The notes: generated from the sequence alone by a model not told the origin. Shown: positions 1-8,795, counted from the first letter of the stretch. The stretch is DNA of 64,000 bases from Acetobacter tropicalis (GCF_001580915.1 NZ_LHZQ01000210.1:1-64000), one strand, 5' to 3'. Numbers and translations: made by a program.

Positions 1-446
1 CTGCGCGGTGTCACCCCCTGCTTCTGCAAAGCCTGCACGCACAACATGGCCGTGTAACCAGCCGTTCCCACCGCCATGGCCTGCCGGGGGGTAAATGCTT
101 CCGGCAAGGGAACAAGCCATTCACCCGGCACCCGAGCACGGCCTGCCAGACCACCCCAATGTTTTTCTCCTACCCCGTACCCGTTCAGCAGCACTTTCTG
201 CCCAACAGAAAAAGCGGGATTGCTGGAGGCTTCAACCGTGCCTGCAAAATCAATGCCGGGGACCATGGGGTAAGACCGAATAATCGGCCCCTTGCCAGTA
301 AGGGCCAGCGCATCCTTGTAGTTGAGGGTGGACCACTCCACCCGCACCGTCACATCTCCTTCGGGCAACTGATCGTCTGGCAGGTGGCGCAGAACAACAG
401 ACGGAGTGCCCTCCGCAGTCTTCTCCACAAGGTACGCATCGAACAT
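1..446 (-). CDS. acuI: Acrylyl-CoA reductase / quinone oxidoreductase, AcuI/YhdH family (partial)
   Basis: This is the N-terminal part (about 148 residues) of a medium-chain dehydrogenase/reductase; the rest lies beyond the window start. Family members reduce acryloyl-CoA to propionyl-CoA with NADPH in the cytoplasm. The reading matches E. coli YhdH closely from memory: [17 protein letters not shown]-like [38 protein letters not shown] and [11 protein letters not shown] occur in that order. The ATG (complement of CAT at 444-446) follows an AGGAAAG ribosome-binding site about 8 bases upstream. It diverges from the CNNM/CorC gene. The family is clear; the physiological substrate is inferred. 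Confidence 0.88.
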   Translation of the reverse strand, partial: MFDAYLVEKTAEGTPSVVLRHLPDDQLPEGDVTVRVEWSTLNYKDALALTGKGPIIRSYPMVPGIDFAGTVEASSNPAFSVGQKVLLNGYGVGEKHWGGLAGRARVPGEWLVPLPEAFTPRQAMAVGTAGYTAMLCVQALQKQGVTPR

Positions 447-831
447 GCTGTTTTTCTTTCCTGGGGTCTGAAGGCGATTCTGACCTGCATCTGAGGCCAT
501 TGGCCCATCATGCGCAAAACACGTCCTGTTTACGGACGCACACCCTGCCACAACGCGCCGCAAAGGACCAGGATACACCCCCCTCTTTAAAGAAGGTAAA
601 TGACCACTGTCTGACCCGAATGTGAAGAAAAACACCACCTCCCCCATCCAGGCCAGCAGTTGTTATCTTTTGACCACCATCTGACAAAAGAACGGGCGCA
701 GGAGAATAGAGAGGGAAAAATCTCCCGGTAATCCGCCTGCTGCGCAAGGCAAAAGAAACTAGGCGGCAGGAGCCACACAAGTTATAGCTTACGGGATATT
801 TCCATTTTTCTCTCGTTTGTAGAGTTTTCTC
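447..831. promoter_or_regulatory. Divergent intergenic region, acuI / CNNM protein, with imperfect direct repeat
   Basis: About 385 bases without a supported gene. It contains two near-identical 15-mers, TGACCACTGTCTGAC at 601-615 and TGACCACCATCTGAC at 671-685 (13/15 identical, 70 bases apart). It also holds two mutually exclusive helices near the right edge: CCGCCT 733-738 with AGGCGG 761-766, or CCTGCTGC 736-743 with GCGGCAGG 763-770 (one G-T pair). No known riboswitch class was recognised. Confidence 0.4.
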
Positions 832-2151
832 TTGATCCTGTTCCTGCTGGGCATTCTGGCCCTTGTCCTGCTGATTGCGGTCAGCATCCTGATTTCCCTG
901 TCCGAGATTTCCTTCGCGGCAGCGCGGGAAGTCAGGCTTCGCTCCCGTGCGGAGGCAGGAGACAAGCGTGCGCAGGCCTTCCTGGCCCTGCGTCGCAACA
1001 GCGGGCAGGTGATGACCGTTCTTCAGATCTGCCTGAACGGGGTTGGTATTCTGGGTGGTATTGTCAGTTCGGAAATGCTGGCGCCCCCCAGTGCGGCTCT
1101 GTTGATGCAATGGGGCCTTTCCTCCGGGCTGGCGCAGAATCTGGGGTCAGCTTTCAGCTTCGTGTTGGTGACAGGCGTGTTTGTCCTGTTTGCTGATCTG
1201 CTCCCCAAACGGGTGGCCATGAACGCGCCGGACAAGGTAGCGTTGGCCATTGGGTGGTTCCCCAAATTCGCGCTGCGGGCGCTCTACCCATTTGTCTGGA
1301 TTTTCTCCAAGGTATCCGATGCTGTTCTGCGGGCCCTGAAAATTCCTGCGGCCTCAGCCGTGGAGCCGGTCACACCGGAAGATCTACGCGCCATTCTGGC
1401 CGCAGGCACGGCCTCTGGCGTGTTGCTGGAGCAGGAACACCAGATGATCCAGAACGTGCTGGGCCTGCAGGATCGTTCCGTTACCTCCGCCATGACCCCG
1501 CGTGATGAAATTGTGTATCTGGACGTGCAGGACACAGCCCAGAGCAACCATGAAAAAGTACGGGCCAAACCATATTCCCGCTACCCGCTGTGCAATGGCG
1601 GACTGGATACGGTTATTGGCTCCATCCGCTCTGAAGACGTGCTTGCGTCCGTGGTGGACCCCTCCATCACGCCTGTCGCTGGCGAGATTGCGTTACCCAA
1701 CCCTATTTTCCGGATGCGGCGTGATGTGCTGTCCGTGCCGGAAACCCTGAACCTGTGGGATACGCTGGCCCAGTTTGATACCCATGGCGTCGGCTTTGCC
1801 CTGATTGTGAATGAATATGGGCTTGTGGTGGGGTTGATCACCTTCAAGGATATCATGGGGGCGCTGATGGATGGTCTGGCCAACCCCTTTGAGGAACAGG
1901 CCATTGTGCGCCGGGATGAAAATTCCTGGCTGATTGACGGTGCCGCCCCTATTGGCGATGTGATGCGCGAGTTGCATCTGGTCGAACTGCCTGACAGTGC
2001 CCAGTTTGATACCATCAGCGGCTTTGTCATGCATCGCCTGCGCCGCATGGCCCGCAAAACAGACCGGGTTGATGAAAGCGGTTTCCGGTTTGAAGTGGTG
2101 GACGTAGAAGGCTTCCGCATCAACCAGCTTCTGGTGACCCGCCTTTCCTGA
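832..2151 (+). CDS. CNNM/CorC-type hemolysin-family membrane protein (DUF21 + CBS pair + CorC_HlyC)
   Basis: 439-residue inner-membrane protein. The N-terminal DUF21 region has hydrophobic segments at about residues 1-28, 60-90 and 103-128. It is followed by a CBS-domain pair (about 205-330, with MTPRDEIVYLDV and a VGFALIVNEYGLVVGLITFKDI segment) and a C-terminal CorC_HlyC domain (about 345-430). Such proteins act in magnesium/cobalt efflux or related cation homeostasis; the older name hemolysin is misleading. The start is TTG at 832: an in-frame TAG at 820-822 excludes anything upstream, and the hydrophobic N-terminus fits. The ribosome-binding site is weak. The substrate ion cannot be read from the sequence. 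Confidence 0.87.
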   Translation: MILFLLGILALVLLIAVSILISLSEISFAAAREVRLRSRAEAGDKRAQAFLALRRNSGQVMTVLQICLNGVGILGGIVSSEMLAPPSAALLMQWGLSSGLAQNLGSAFSFVLVTGVFVLFADLLPKRVAMNAPDKVALAIGWFPKFALRALYPFVWIFSKVSDAVLRALKIPAASAVEPVTPEDLRAILAAGTASGVLLEQEHQMIQNVLGLQDRSVTSAMTPRDEIVYLDVQDTAQSNHEKVRAKPYSRYPLCNGGLDTVIGSIRSEDVLASVVDPSITPVAGEIALPNPIFRMRRDVLSVPETLNLWDTLAQFDTHGVGFALIVNEYGLVVGLITFKDIMGALMDGLANPFEEQAIVRRDENSWLIDGAAPIGDVMRELHLVELPDSAQFDTISGFVMHRLRRMARKTDRVDESGFRFEVVDVEGFRINQLLVTRLS

Positions 2152-2263
2152 CGGGCTATCAACCGGATTTTTGCAGGAAAACCGGGAGCCTATTGCCCCT
2201 TATTTGCAGGTCTCCCTCCAAGCCCCTTACACTAGGCTTTTTCCGCGTCTGCTGTCTGGTGCC

Positions 2264-3667
2264 ATGCGTTTTTCCTTCCTGCCGTCCCTACGTTTCCTCC
2301 CATCCGGAGTATGCTCTGCTGCGCATCTTTCGGTGCTGCTCCTTCTCTCCATGCTTGTTGCTTCGCTCACGCCTCAGGCTCAGGCTCAGGCTCAGGCTCA
2401 ACTGGCACCTGAAAGGGGGGCTGTCCTCAAGCGGGTCATTCTGGTCACCCGCCACGGCATTCGCAGCCCGACCCAGACACCCGAAGCCCTAAAGGCCAAC
2501 ACAGGCGTTACGTGGTCTGCATGGCCGGTGCCCCCGGGGCAATTAACAGAACATGGCCGCACGGATGTGGCACAAATGGGCACCTTTCTGGGCCATTATT
2601 ACCATGCTCTTCTTTCCGAAGGAGGCAGAGCCTGTGCGCCCACTCTTTTTGTGTGGGCCGATGCGGCTGACACCCGCACGCGGGAAACCGGCAATGTTCT
2701 ATCAAAAACCCTGAGCGCGGGATGCCTGCAAACGGCAGCCTCTCTCCCTGCCGGGCAGAAAGATCCTCTTTTCAATGCTTTGGCCAGTGGACATGAAACA
2801 CTTGAAAAGCAGACGGTTTTAACCACGCTCGGGCAAACCCTGCCTCCTGATCAGCCCCCTCCTAAGTCTGCGCAGACGGCATCCGCTCACTTACAAAGCC
2901 TTTTTGCTCCCCAGGGATGCGGGAAACCCGGAAGTGTCTGTTTTTCCGCTCCGGCCCAGCTTTCATGGAAAAAAGGGGCTCCACATGTCACAGGCGGCAT
3001 GGCCCTCGCCTCTACCGTTTCTGAAAACCTACTGCTGGAATACTGTCAGGGTCTCCCTCCTACCGTGCAGACTGCTATCCCGCCAGCAGACAACGCCTCT
3101 GCCGGCACTGCACCGCAAACATCTCCCGCCAACCCAGATCAAGCGGCTCTGGTGGCCTCTGTTCTGCCTGCCCATACGTACCAAAGCCATCTCACCCGGC
3201 GCCTCCCAGTCATTGCCATCCCGCGCGGGAGATATCTGGCAGATGCCCTCACCAGTTTGCTGTCGGAACATGCAACGCCCCTCCCAAATGGCGATACCAT
3301 TCCAGCCTCTGCCCGCATGGTTGTTTTTGTCGGACATGACACAACGCTTGATATGCTGGCGACGCTGTTCGGGCTGGACTGGGCGTTCACAGACCAGCCA
3401 GACCCGACCGCACCGGATACCACTCTGGGCTTTGAACTCTGGCAGGACGCAAAAGGCCTTCCGTTTGTGCGGTTTGTTGTTTTCCACCAGAGCCTAGAGC
3501 AACTCCGTATCGGAAGTCCGGTTGAAAACCGGGTGGACAGTGGGCAACCTGCCATTTTGCGGAGTGCATTGTGCCCTGACACTCCAAAGGTGGAAAAATG
3601 CACGCCCGCAATTCTGGCCCGTAGTGTGTATGCAGAAGAAAGCCACTTGCTCCAGAAGCCTCTTTGA
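2264..3667 (+). CDS. Secreted histidine-type acid phosphatase (phytase/glucose-1-phosphatase-like)
   Basis: 467 residues from the ATG at 2264. A TTG at 2171 would add 31 residues in front of a complete signal peptide, so it is less likely. Residues 1-44 form an export signal ending in an Ala-Gln repeat. The mature protein has the histidine acid phosphatase signature RHGIRSP (about 63-69) and the second catalytic motif GHDTTLD (about 357-363), as in periplasmic AppA/Agp enzymes that hydrolyse phosphomonoesters at acid pH. The signal-peptide end is encoded by four CAGGCT hexamers. It lies a few kilobases from the Pho cluster, which suggests a part in phosphate scavenging, though no Pho box was seen ahead of it. 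The true substrate is unknown. Confidence 0.88.
   Translation: MRFSFLPSLRFLPSGVCSAAHLSVLLLLSMLVASLTPQAQAQAQAQLAPERGAVLKRVILVTRHGIRSPTQTPEALKANTGVTWSAWPVPPGQLTEHGRTDVAQMGTFLGHYYHALLSEGGRACAPTLFVWADAADTRTRETGNVLSKTLSAGCLQTAASLPAGQKDPLFNALASGHETLEKQTVLTTLGQTLPPDQPPPKSAQTASAHLQSLFAPQGCGKPGSVCFSAPAQLSWKKGAPHVTGGMALASTVSENLLLEYCQGLPPTVQTAIPPADNASAGTAPQTSPANPDQAALVASVLPAHTYQSHLTRRLPVIAIPRGRYLADALTSLLSEHATPLPNGDTIPASARMVVFVGHDTTLDMLATLFGLDWAFTDQPDPTAPDTTLGFELWQDAKGLPFVRFVVFHQSLEQLRIGSPVENRVDSGQPAILRSALCPDTPKVEKCTPAILARSVYAEESHLLQKPL
2375..2398 (+). repeat. CAGGCT hexanucleotide tandem repeat (4 copies) in phosphatase signal peptide
   Basis: Four perfect CAGGCT units encode alternating Gln-Ala at the C-terminal end of the signal peptide. 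Gain or loss of a unit adds or removes two residues without shifting the frame. Confidence 0.9.
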
Positions 3668-3821
3668 ATGTCCTCTATCCCCGAAGCTGAGGTGGAGAGT
3701 TGAGTGAACTTTCAGCACTATCCTGCGTTTAATGAATGTTATTTGGAGAGGGTCGCGTTGCCTTAAAAAAGCTAAATTAATCTGATACTTCGCTACCAAC
3801 TAAACACTAAGAGTAAGACCA

Positions 3822-4247
3822 ATGAAACTTGGACATGCCGCTTTTTTCCTGGTTCCTGCACTGCTTCTGGCTGCGTGCGCGGAAACCCCTATGGGCCCCA
3901 CCGCCATGGTGCTGCCGGGACCGGGTAAAGACTATGCCACATTCGCGCAGGAACAGAATTTCTGCCGTTCTCAGGCTTCCAGCAGCGTAAGTGGACAGGC
4001 AGAACGCCAGAATCACCGTGCCCTTTACGGTGGGCTCGCCGCCACGGCTCTGGGTGCCGGGTTGGGTGCCGCTGCAGGCGGAGGCGTGGGTGCCGGAATT
4101 GGTGCCGGTGCCGGTGCATTGGCCGGAACGGCTGGTGGTGGTGCCTACTCCAATTCCCGCCAAGGCAGCATTCAGCAGCAGTATGACAACGCATATGTTG
4201 CCTGCATGATTGCTTACAAAAACGTGCTTCCGGCGCGGAACTACTAA
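3822..4247 (+). CDS. Glycine-zipper outer-membrane lipoprotein
   Basis: 141-residue small lipoprotein. The N-terminus carries a lipoprotein signal with the lipobox LLLAAC, placing the lipidated Cys at about residue 20. Residues about 68-110 are a glycine-zipper segment with G/A repeats (ALGAGLGAAAGGGVGAGIGA), typical of membrane-inserting lipoproteins of the YMGG/OmpA-like glycine-zipper class. The rest is hydrophilic with conserved-looking Cys and Tyr residues. It stands alone with its own downstream terminator. Such proteins are usually envelope-associated and of unknown function; nothing in the context assigns a role. Confidence 0.8.
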   Translation: MKLGHAAFFLVPALLLAACAETPMGPTAMVLPGPGKDYATFAQEQNFCRSQASSSVSGQAERQNHRALYGGLAATALGAGLGAAAGGGVGAGIGAGAGALAGTAGGGAYSNSRQGSIQQQYDNAYVACMIAYKNVLPARNY

Positions 4248-4304
4248 AACCACCCTCCCTGAACCGCGTTCTGCCCACGCTGCGGAACGAAGGTTTTATG
4301 GCTG

Positions 4305-4330
4305 AAAGCCCCGCTTTGCCGGGGCTTTTT
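4305..4330 (+). terminator. Rho-independent terminator after glycine-zipper lipoprotein
   Basis: Stem AAAGCCCC (4305-4312) pairs with GGGGCTTT (4321-4328), extended by a G-C pair across the loop, and a T-run follows. Confidence 0.85.
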
Positions 4331-4431
4331 GCTGTCTACTGCCTTCTGATCCTTGCACGACCATGGGCGACATCCGTTGCCCTGTGCAAAGTCTCTTGCC
4401 ATATCCCTCGGCTTGCAGGAGTCTTTTCAGC

Positions 4432-5052
4432 ATGAGCGCTCATCCTTACCCTTCCCACGTTGCCGCCGTTATCCTTGCAGGGGGCAAAGGCATGCGTATG
4501 GGAGGATGTGACAAACCCCTTCTTGCGTTGAATGAGGAACCTCTCCTTACGCACCTGATCCGTAAACTCGCCCCCCAGTGCGCAACGCTGGCCCTAAGTG
4601 CCAATGGAGATGCCGCCCGGTTCGCACCCTGGGGCATACCGGTTCTGCCAGACACGTTAGATGAACGCGGCCCGCTGGCCGGTGTTCTGGCTGGACTGCA
4701 ATGGGCCAGAACGCAGCAGTGCGATACCGTGTTGACTGTGCCAGGAGACACCCCGTTTATTCCCGCAACGCTGGTTGAGCGTTTGCTGCCTGCACCCGCT
4801 GTTGCTGTCTCTAGCGGGAGAGAACACCCACTGGTAGCAACATGGCCCACAAGCTGCCTTGAGCGGTTACAGGACTGGCTGGCACAGCCACCGTCCCCTC
4901 ACATGCTACGGGTGCGGATGTTTGCCAGAACTCTTGGCGTGCGCCATGTGACATTTGCGGGCCACGCTCCTGATCCGTTCTTCAACATCAATACGCCAGA
5001 AGACTATGCCTCTGCATGCCGCATGATTGAAAAAGGACTGATCAATGAGTGA
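4432..5052 (+). CDS. mobA: Molybdenum cofactor guanylyltransferase MobA
   Basis: 206 residues from the ATG at 4432, which has an AGGAG site 10 bases upstream; an ATG at 4363 would add 23 residues outside the domain. MobA transfers GMP from GTP to molybdopterin-Mo to form the bis-MGD cofactor of DMSO-reductase-family enzymes. The nucleotide-binding signature LAGGKGMRMGG...KP is at residues 15-29, followed by DERGPLAGVLAGL and the metal-binding VPGDTPF motif. The length is normal for the family. The stop overlaps the start of fdhD by 8 bases. The pairing points to supply and sulfuration of cofactor for a formate dehydrogenase encoded outside the window. Confidence 0.93.
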   Translation: MSAHPYPSHVAAVILAGGKGMRMGGCDKPLLALNEEPLLTHLIRKLAPQCATLALSANGDAARFAPWGIPVLPDTLDERGPLAGVLAGLQWARTQQCDTVLTVPGDTPFIPATLVERLLPAPAVAVSSGREHPLVATWPTSCLERLQDWLAQPPSPHMLRVRMFARTLGVRHVTFAGHAPDPFFNINTPEDYASACRMIEKGLINE

Positions 5053-5836
5053 CCCACTCGTGATCTCTTGGCCAGCCGAAAAACTGACTGACACAGACTG
5101 CACGTCTACCCACCTGAGTCTGGCGGATGAGACCCCGGTGGGGTTTGTTTTCAACAGCGTGCCATATGCTGTGATGATGGCGACAAAAGAGCATCTTGAA
5201 GATTATGCTTTTGGTTTTTCCATAACAGAACGGCTGGTCTCTACACCTGCGTCCATTCGCTCCGTACGCGTGGAAGAGGCCGAAGATGGCGTGACGCTGC
5301 ATCTTTCCATAGCGGGTGAGGATTTCAGACGTCTTCTCCAATCACGCCGGGCCATGACCGGCCGTACAGGATGTGGTATCTGCGGCAGTGATGATCTGAA
5401 AAGCCTGCATACGCAACTTCCAAAAGTGCCGGCCGCGCCTCCTGTTTCCCTCAAAGCCATACAGAAAAGTCTGACGGAACTTGCCAGCCATCAGGCTTTG
5501 AACGCACAGGTCCATATGGTGCATGGCGCAGCGTGGTGTGATGACACTGGTGCTGTAAAGTTGATACGGGAAGATATTGGCCGTCATAACGCACTGGATA
5601 AACTGATAGGCGCAGGCTTGCGGCAAAAGGCTGATTTTTCCTCAGGGTTTTGTGTTATTACCAGTCGCTGCTCTTATGAAATGGCACAAAAAGCCATTAT
5701 GGCGGGTTTTACAACGCTGGTCGCTATTTCCGCCCCCACCGTACGAGCCCTAAATCTGGCAAAAGAGGCCGGCCTGACCATTGTTGGTCTGGCGCGGCCT
5801 CCTGCACAGTTCTTATTTACCGGCGCAGTAGGATGA
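5045..5836 (+). CDS. fdhD: Formate dehydrogenase accessory sulfurtransferase FdhD
   Basis: 263 residues. FdhD carries sulfur from the cysteine desulfurase IscS to the Mo-bis-MGD cofactor and is needed for active formate dehydrogenase. The key Cys-X-X-Cys is visible in GRTGCGICG (Cys110 and Cys113). Family segments EDYAFGFSITERLV, the VHGAAWCDDTG region, REDIGRHNALDKLIG and SRCSYEMAQKAIMAGF are all present. Translation is probably coupled to mobA through an 8-base overlap. A hairpin with a T-run starts inside the last codons. Confidence 0.94.
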   Translation: MSDPLVISWPAEKLTDTDCTSTHLSLADETPVGFVFNSVPYAVMMATKEHLEDYAFGFSITERLVSTPASIRSVRVEEAEDGVTLHLSIAGEDFRRLLQSRRAMTGRTGCGICGSDDLKSLHTQLPKVPAAPPVSLKAIQKSLTELASHQALNAQVHMVHGAAWCDDTGAVKLIREDIGRHNALDKLIGAGLRQKADFSSGFCVITSRCSYEMAQKAIMAGFTTLVAISAPTVRALNLAKEAGLTIVGLARPPAQFLFTGAVG

Positions 5837-5862
5837 CACAGAACACCTGCATCATCCTTTTT
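5830..5862 (+). terminator. Rho-independent terminator of mobA-fdhD
   Basis: Stem AGGATGA (5830-5836, containing the fdhD stop) pairs with TCATCCT (5852-5858), followed by a T-run. Confidence 0.7.
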
Positions 5863-5876
5863 AAATCGACAGAATT

Positions 5877-7604
5877 TTAGAAACCGGCCTGAACACGGGC
5901 AGCAACAGAGTTACCCGTGCGTCCATAAATGTTGGTAGCCTGCTCGCTGCGAGACACGATGAAGTGGCTGAAATCAAGCATCAGACGGAAGTGACGGTTG
6001 GGATACCAGTTCAGGCCGCCCGTCCATACTGTCTGCTGGCCACCACGGATCACGTTCTTGGCGTTTGCATCGCCCAGGTTACTGTTCAGGTCGATCACGC
6101 TGTAATGACCCACAACTTCAAGCGCGCCCCAGTGGTTAAGAGCGGGATTGAATTCCTCATTATCTTTCACACCAGGAGCAGTAAATGCACCGCTCTTCTC
6201 GCTATACATACGCGGTGTGCCGAAAATTGTGTAAGCCGCTGAACCATACCAGCCCTGGAACCCGGCAGATTTCAGGCCAGCACCTTCGCGCTGAACACCG
6301 ACATGATAGTATTCACCCTTTACAAGCAGCCGATCCCAACGCACCCCCAGTTCAGGTCCTGCTGCCCAAACCTGAGACGCATGGTTGATGGCACCCGTTG
6401 CCGCAAGGTTTGCTTCACCAATATCAAATTCCGGACGCTGCCCAAAAGATGTAGAGCGGGAACAGGAGGTAGCCGAACCAGAGGTGGACGAGGCAGCATT
6501 ACACGCCAGACGAAAAGCGGAAATGCCTGATGCCCCTACGTGAACATCCCAATCTTTCGTGGCAACCGGACGACCGGCAACACGCAATGTGGCCCCTGTC
6601 TGGCTATCCATGGTGGTGCCGCTGCCGCCACCATAATAGGTGGAGCTGCTGTCAGACGCGTTGCGGTGGCCCCATTCCTGTCCGGTAAAGTAGCCTGCAA
6701 TCCACCAACGTTTTTCGTAATGCAGAGCACCCACGCTGAAGCGTGCGTCACCCGCCGCAATGTTACGAACCATGTCGGTAATGCTGGGACGTTCAAGGGT
6801 GAAGAAGTCGTTGGAGCTTTCAGAATCTTCTTCAGTAACGCGGGGCTGGAAGTAACCAACCGTCAGGATAGTATTCCGCAAACCTGTGTAGTTCAGGTTT
6901 CCTTCATACAGGCCAACATAACCATCATTATGGTTGGCCCCGAAATCTGGCGTGACAGCCGCAACAAAGTTTTTATAGCGGAAGGTGAACGGAATACGCA
7001 GACGCCGCATATTACTTGTAAAGCTGTTAAATGCGCCACGCCCTTCACCCCGGCGAGGGCCTGCATTAAAGAAGCCGCCAAAATCTTCATGAAATGCCAG
7101 ACCAATGGACAGCGCATAAGCTGCATCTTCCGTGGCTATGGTAAAGCGGCCTTTTGGAAAACCGATGATCATACCACCGACATGTACGTCTTCCTCACCG
7201 GCCGTAGCCGCCCGGAATGATTTCCAGGACATAATGTCCCCACGGTCGCTCGTAGGGGTGCCAGACGTGGCAAGACGCAGCCTGTTTGCGCGGGGAATTG
7301 GCTCAGCAAACTTCACTCTCGGATCAATCGGACCGGAGGCAAGCATGCGGGGGTTGGCATGGGTGTTCTGAACAGATGCCGTGCCGGTATGCTCCTGCCT
7401 GTGGGCACTTGCCTCACTACGGGCCAGACGCACTTTCAGCGTGGAAATCTGCCCCATCATTTCCTTGCGCATTTGCGCCATTTCTACACGGAGCGCACGG
7501 ATCTGCGCATCATCCGAAGGAGACGCCAAAGCAGATGATGATGCTGCGCTGCTCAGCAGAAAAGAAGCAAACGCAAAAGAAGAAACAACAGCTTTACAAC
7601 GCAT
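5877..7604 (-). CDS. Outer-membrane porin, phosphate-selective porin O/P type
   Basis: 575 residues. A signal peptide (about 1-28) is followed by a short coiled coil (about 33-70, heptad-like Leu/Met/Arg pattern), as in OprO/OprP relatives that trimerise through such a segment. A long beta-barrel with alternating aromatic strands ends in a C-terminal Phe (VQAGF), the outer-membrane sorting signal. It lies just downstream of pstS, phoR and phoB, and an array of three 11-bp-phased Pho-like half-sites lies about 60-90 bases before its start. I infer an inducible phosphate (or polyphosphate) channel; selectivity is not proven by sequence. The convergent fdhD ends 40 bases away. Confidence 0.82.
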   Translation of the reverse strand: MRCKAVVSSFAFASFLLSSAASSSALASPSDDAQIRALRVEMAQMRKEMMGQISTLKVRLARSEASAHRQEHTGTASVQNTHANPRMLASGPIDPRVKFAEPIPRANRLRLATSGTPTSDRGDIMSWKSFRAATAGEEDVHVGGMIIGFPKGRFTIATEDAAYALSIGLAFHEDFGGFFNAGPRRGEGRGAFNSFTSNMRRLRIPFTFRYKNFVAAVTPDFGANHNDGYVGLYEGNLNYTGLRNTILTVGYFQPRVTEEDSESSNDFFTLERPSITDMVRNIAAGDARFSVGALHYEKRWWIAGYFTGQEWGHRNASDSSSTYYGGGSGTTMDSQTGATLRVAGRPVATKDWDVHVGASGISAFRLACNAASSTSGSATSCSRSTSFGQRPEFDIGEANLAATGAINHASQVWAAGPELGVRWDRLLVKGEYYHVGVQREGAGLKSAGFQGWYGSAAYTIFGTPRMYSEKSGAFTAPGVKDNEEFNPALNHWGALEVVGHYSVIDLNSNLGDANAKNVIRGGQQTVWTGGLNWYPNRHFRLMLDFSHFIVSRSEQATNIYGRTGNSVAARVQAGF

Positions 7605-7664
7605 CAGGCCATTCCCTGAGAGAAGACGATGAGCGCTGAATACGTCGTATTCTGTTTCTTGTGC

Positions 7665-7693
7665 GTGATGGTTTCGTGATGGTTTCTTTACAG
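7665..7693 (-). promoter_or_regulatory. Candidate Pho box (three phased half-sites) upstream of porin
   Basis: Read on the minus strand, the half-sites are CTGTAAA, CCATCAC and CCATCAC, each separated by the 4-base spacer GAAA, giving an exact 11-base period. PhoB binds CTGTCAT-like 7-mers on an 11-base period. Two copies are perfect 11-mers (GTGATGGTTTC on the plus strand at 7665-7675 and 7676-7686). Confidence 0.55.
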
Positions 7694-7700
7694 TTTTATG

Positions 7701-7730
7701 AAAAAGGGCCGTCTGATATTCAGACGGCCC
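7701..7730 (-). terminator. Rho-independent terminator of pstS
   Basis: A perfect 11-bp stem (7706-7716 with 7720-7730, GGGCCGTCTGA and its complement) is followed on the minus strand by TTTTT (7701-7705). Confidence 0.9.
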
Positions 7731-7781
7731 TCACTTATTAAAATAACTTTTATTTATTAGGATAATCTAAAAAATAAGCGC

Positions 7782-8795
7782 TTATTTCCAGGAAGACAGA
7801 ATGGCGCTTTTCACTGCCTGCGGCAGAGCCACGTAGTCAAGTTTGGCAGCAATGGCATCACCCTTTTCAAAGCTCCACGTAAAGAAGTTACGCACAGCTT
7901 TACCACGTGCGGCATCTTTGGGCGGAACCGGGGTCAGCACATACGTGGCGGACACGATGGGCCATGCGCCATGGCCTGCGGTATCCAGCAGATCAACAGC
8001 GAAGTGAGAGGCATTTTTCCAGTCAGCAGATTCAGCGGCATGCGCAAAGCTGGTCTGGTTGGCTTCAACATCTTCGCCCGCATGGTTGCGCAGCTTGATG
8101 GTGGTCAGGTGGTTACGGCTGGCGTAGGCATATTCAACATAACCAATAGCGCCTTCCGTATTCTGCACGGTAGCGGCAACGCCATCATTCCCACGGGCAC
8201 CCAGACCACCGGGCCAGGAGATGGACGTGCCAGCACCCAGATTGTTTTTCCAGGAGTCAGAAGACCGGGCCAGATAGGATGTGAACACAAACGTGGTGCC
8301 AGAGCCATCAGCACGGTGGATCGGCGCAATGGCCAGATCCGGCAATGTTACGCCCGGGTTCAGGGCCGCTATTTTGGCATCATTCCATTCCGTGATGTCA
8401 CCTGCATAAATACCGGCGAGCACATCACCACTCAGGCGCAGCGTATTGGCTTTCATGCCCGGAATGTTCACAACCGGCACAATACCGCCCATAACGGTGG
8501 GAAACTGGAACAAATGGGCAGACTCAATTTTCTGCGCATCCATGGGTGCATCAGATGCACCAAAATCCACCGTTCCTGCCAGAACCTGATTTTGCCCTGC
8601 GCTGGAGCCAACGCTTTGGTAATTAACTGTTACCCCAACAGCAGTTTTGGCGGCCTCGCTCCATGCTTCATAAATCGGTGCGGCAAAGCTGGAACCTGCC
8701 CCCGTTACGCTTTCAGCCATGGAGACGCCCGGCAATGCAGCGGCAAGGCTGGTTGCCGCAAGCAGAATAGCAAGAGGCCGGAATGAAAGATGCAT
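7782..8795 (-). CDS. pstS: Phosphate ABC transporter periplasmic substrate-binding protein PstS
   Basis: 337 residues from the ATG at 8795, which has AGGGA 10 bases upstream; in-frame ATGs at 8822 and 8819 lack a ribosome-binding site. The signal peptide (about 1-27, ending SMAES) precedes a classic PstS mature region: VTGAGSSFAAPIYEAW, the NYQSVGSSAGQNQ segment, DFGASDAPM and the HRADGSGTTFVFTSYL phosphate-binding loop. It binds phosphate in the periplasm and hands it to PstCA. It has its own terminator, and pstC, pstA, pstB and phoU are not in the window, so the permease must be encoded elsewhere. A four-repeat Pho-box-like array lies upstream, overlapping the phoR stop. Confidence 0.94.
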   Translation of the reverse strand: MHLSFRPLAILLAATSLAAALPGVSMAESVTGAGSSFAAPIYEAWSEAAKTAVGVTVNYQSVGSSAGQNQVLAGTVDFGASDAPMDAQKIESAHLFQFPTVMGGIVPVVNIPGMKANTLRLSGDVLAGIYAGDITEWNDAKIAALNPGVTLPDLAIAPIHRADGSGTTFVFTSYLARSSDSWKNNLGAGTSISWPGGLGARGNDGVAATVQNTEGAIGYVEYAYASRNHLTTIKLRNHAGEDVEANQTSFAHAAESADWKNASHFAVDLLDTAGHGAWPIVSATYVLTPVPPKDAARGKAVRNFFTWSFEKGDAIAAKLDYVALPQAVKSAILSSWK

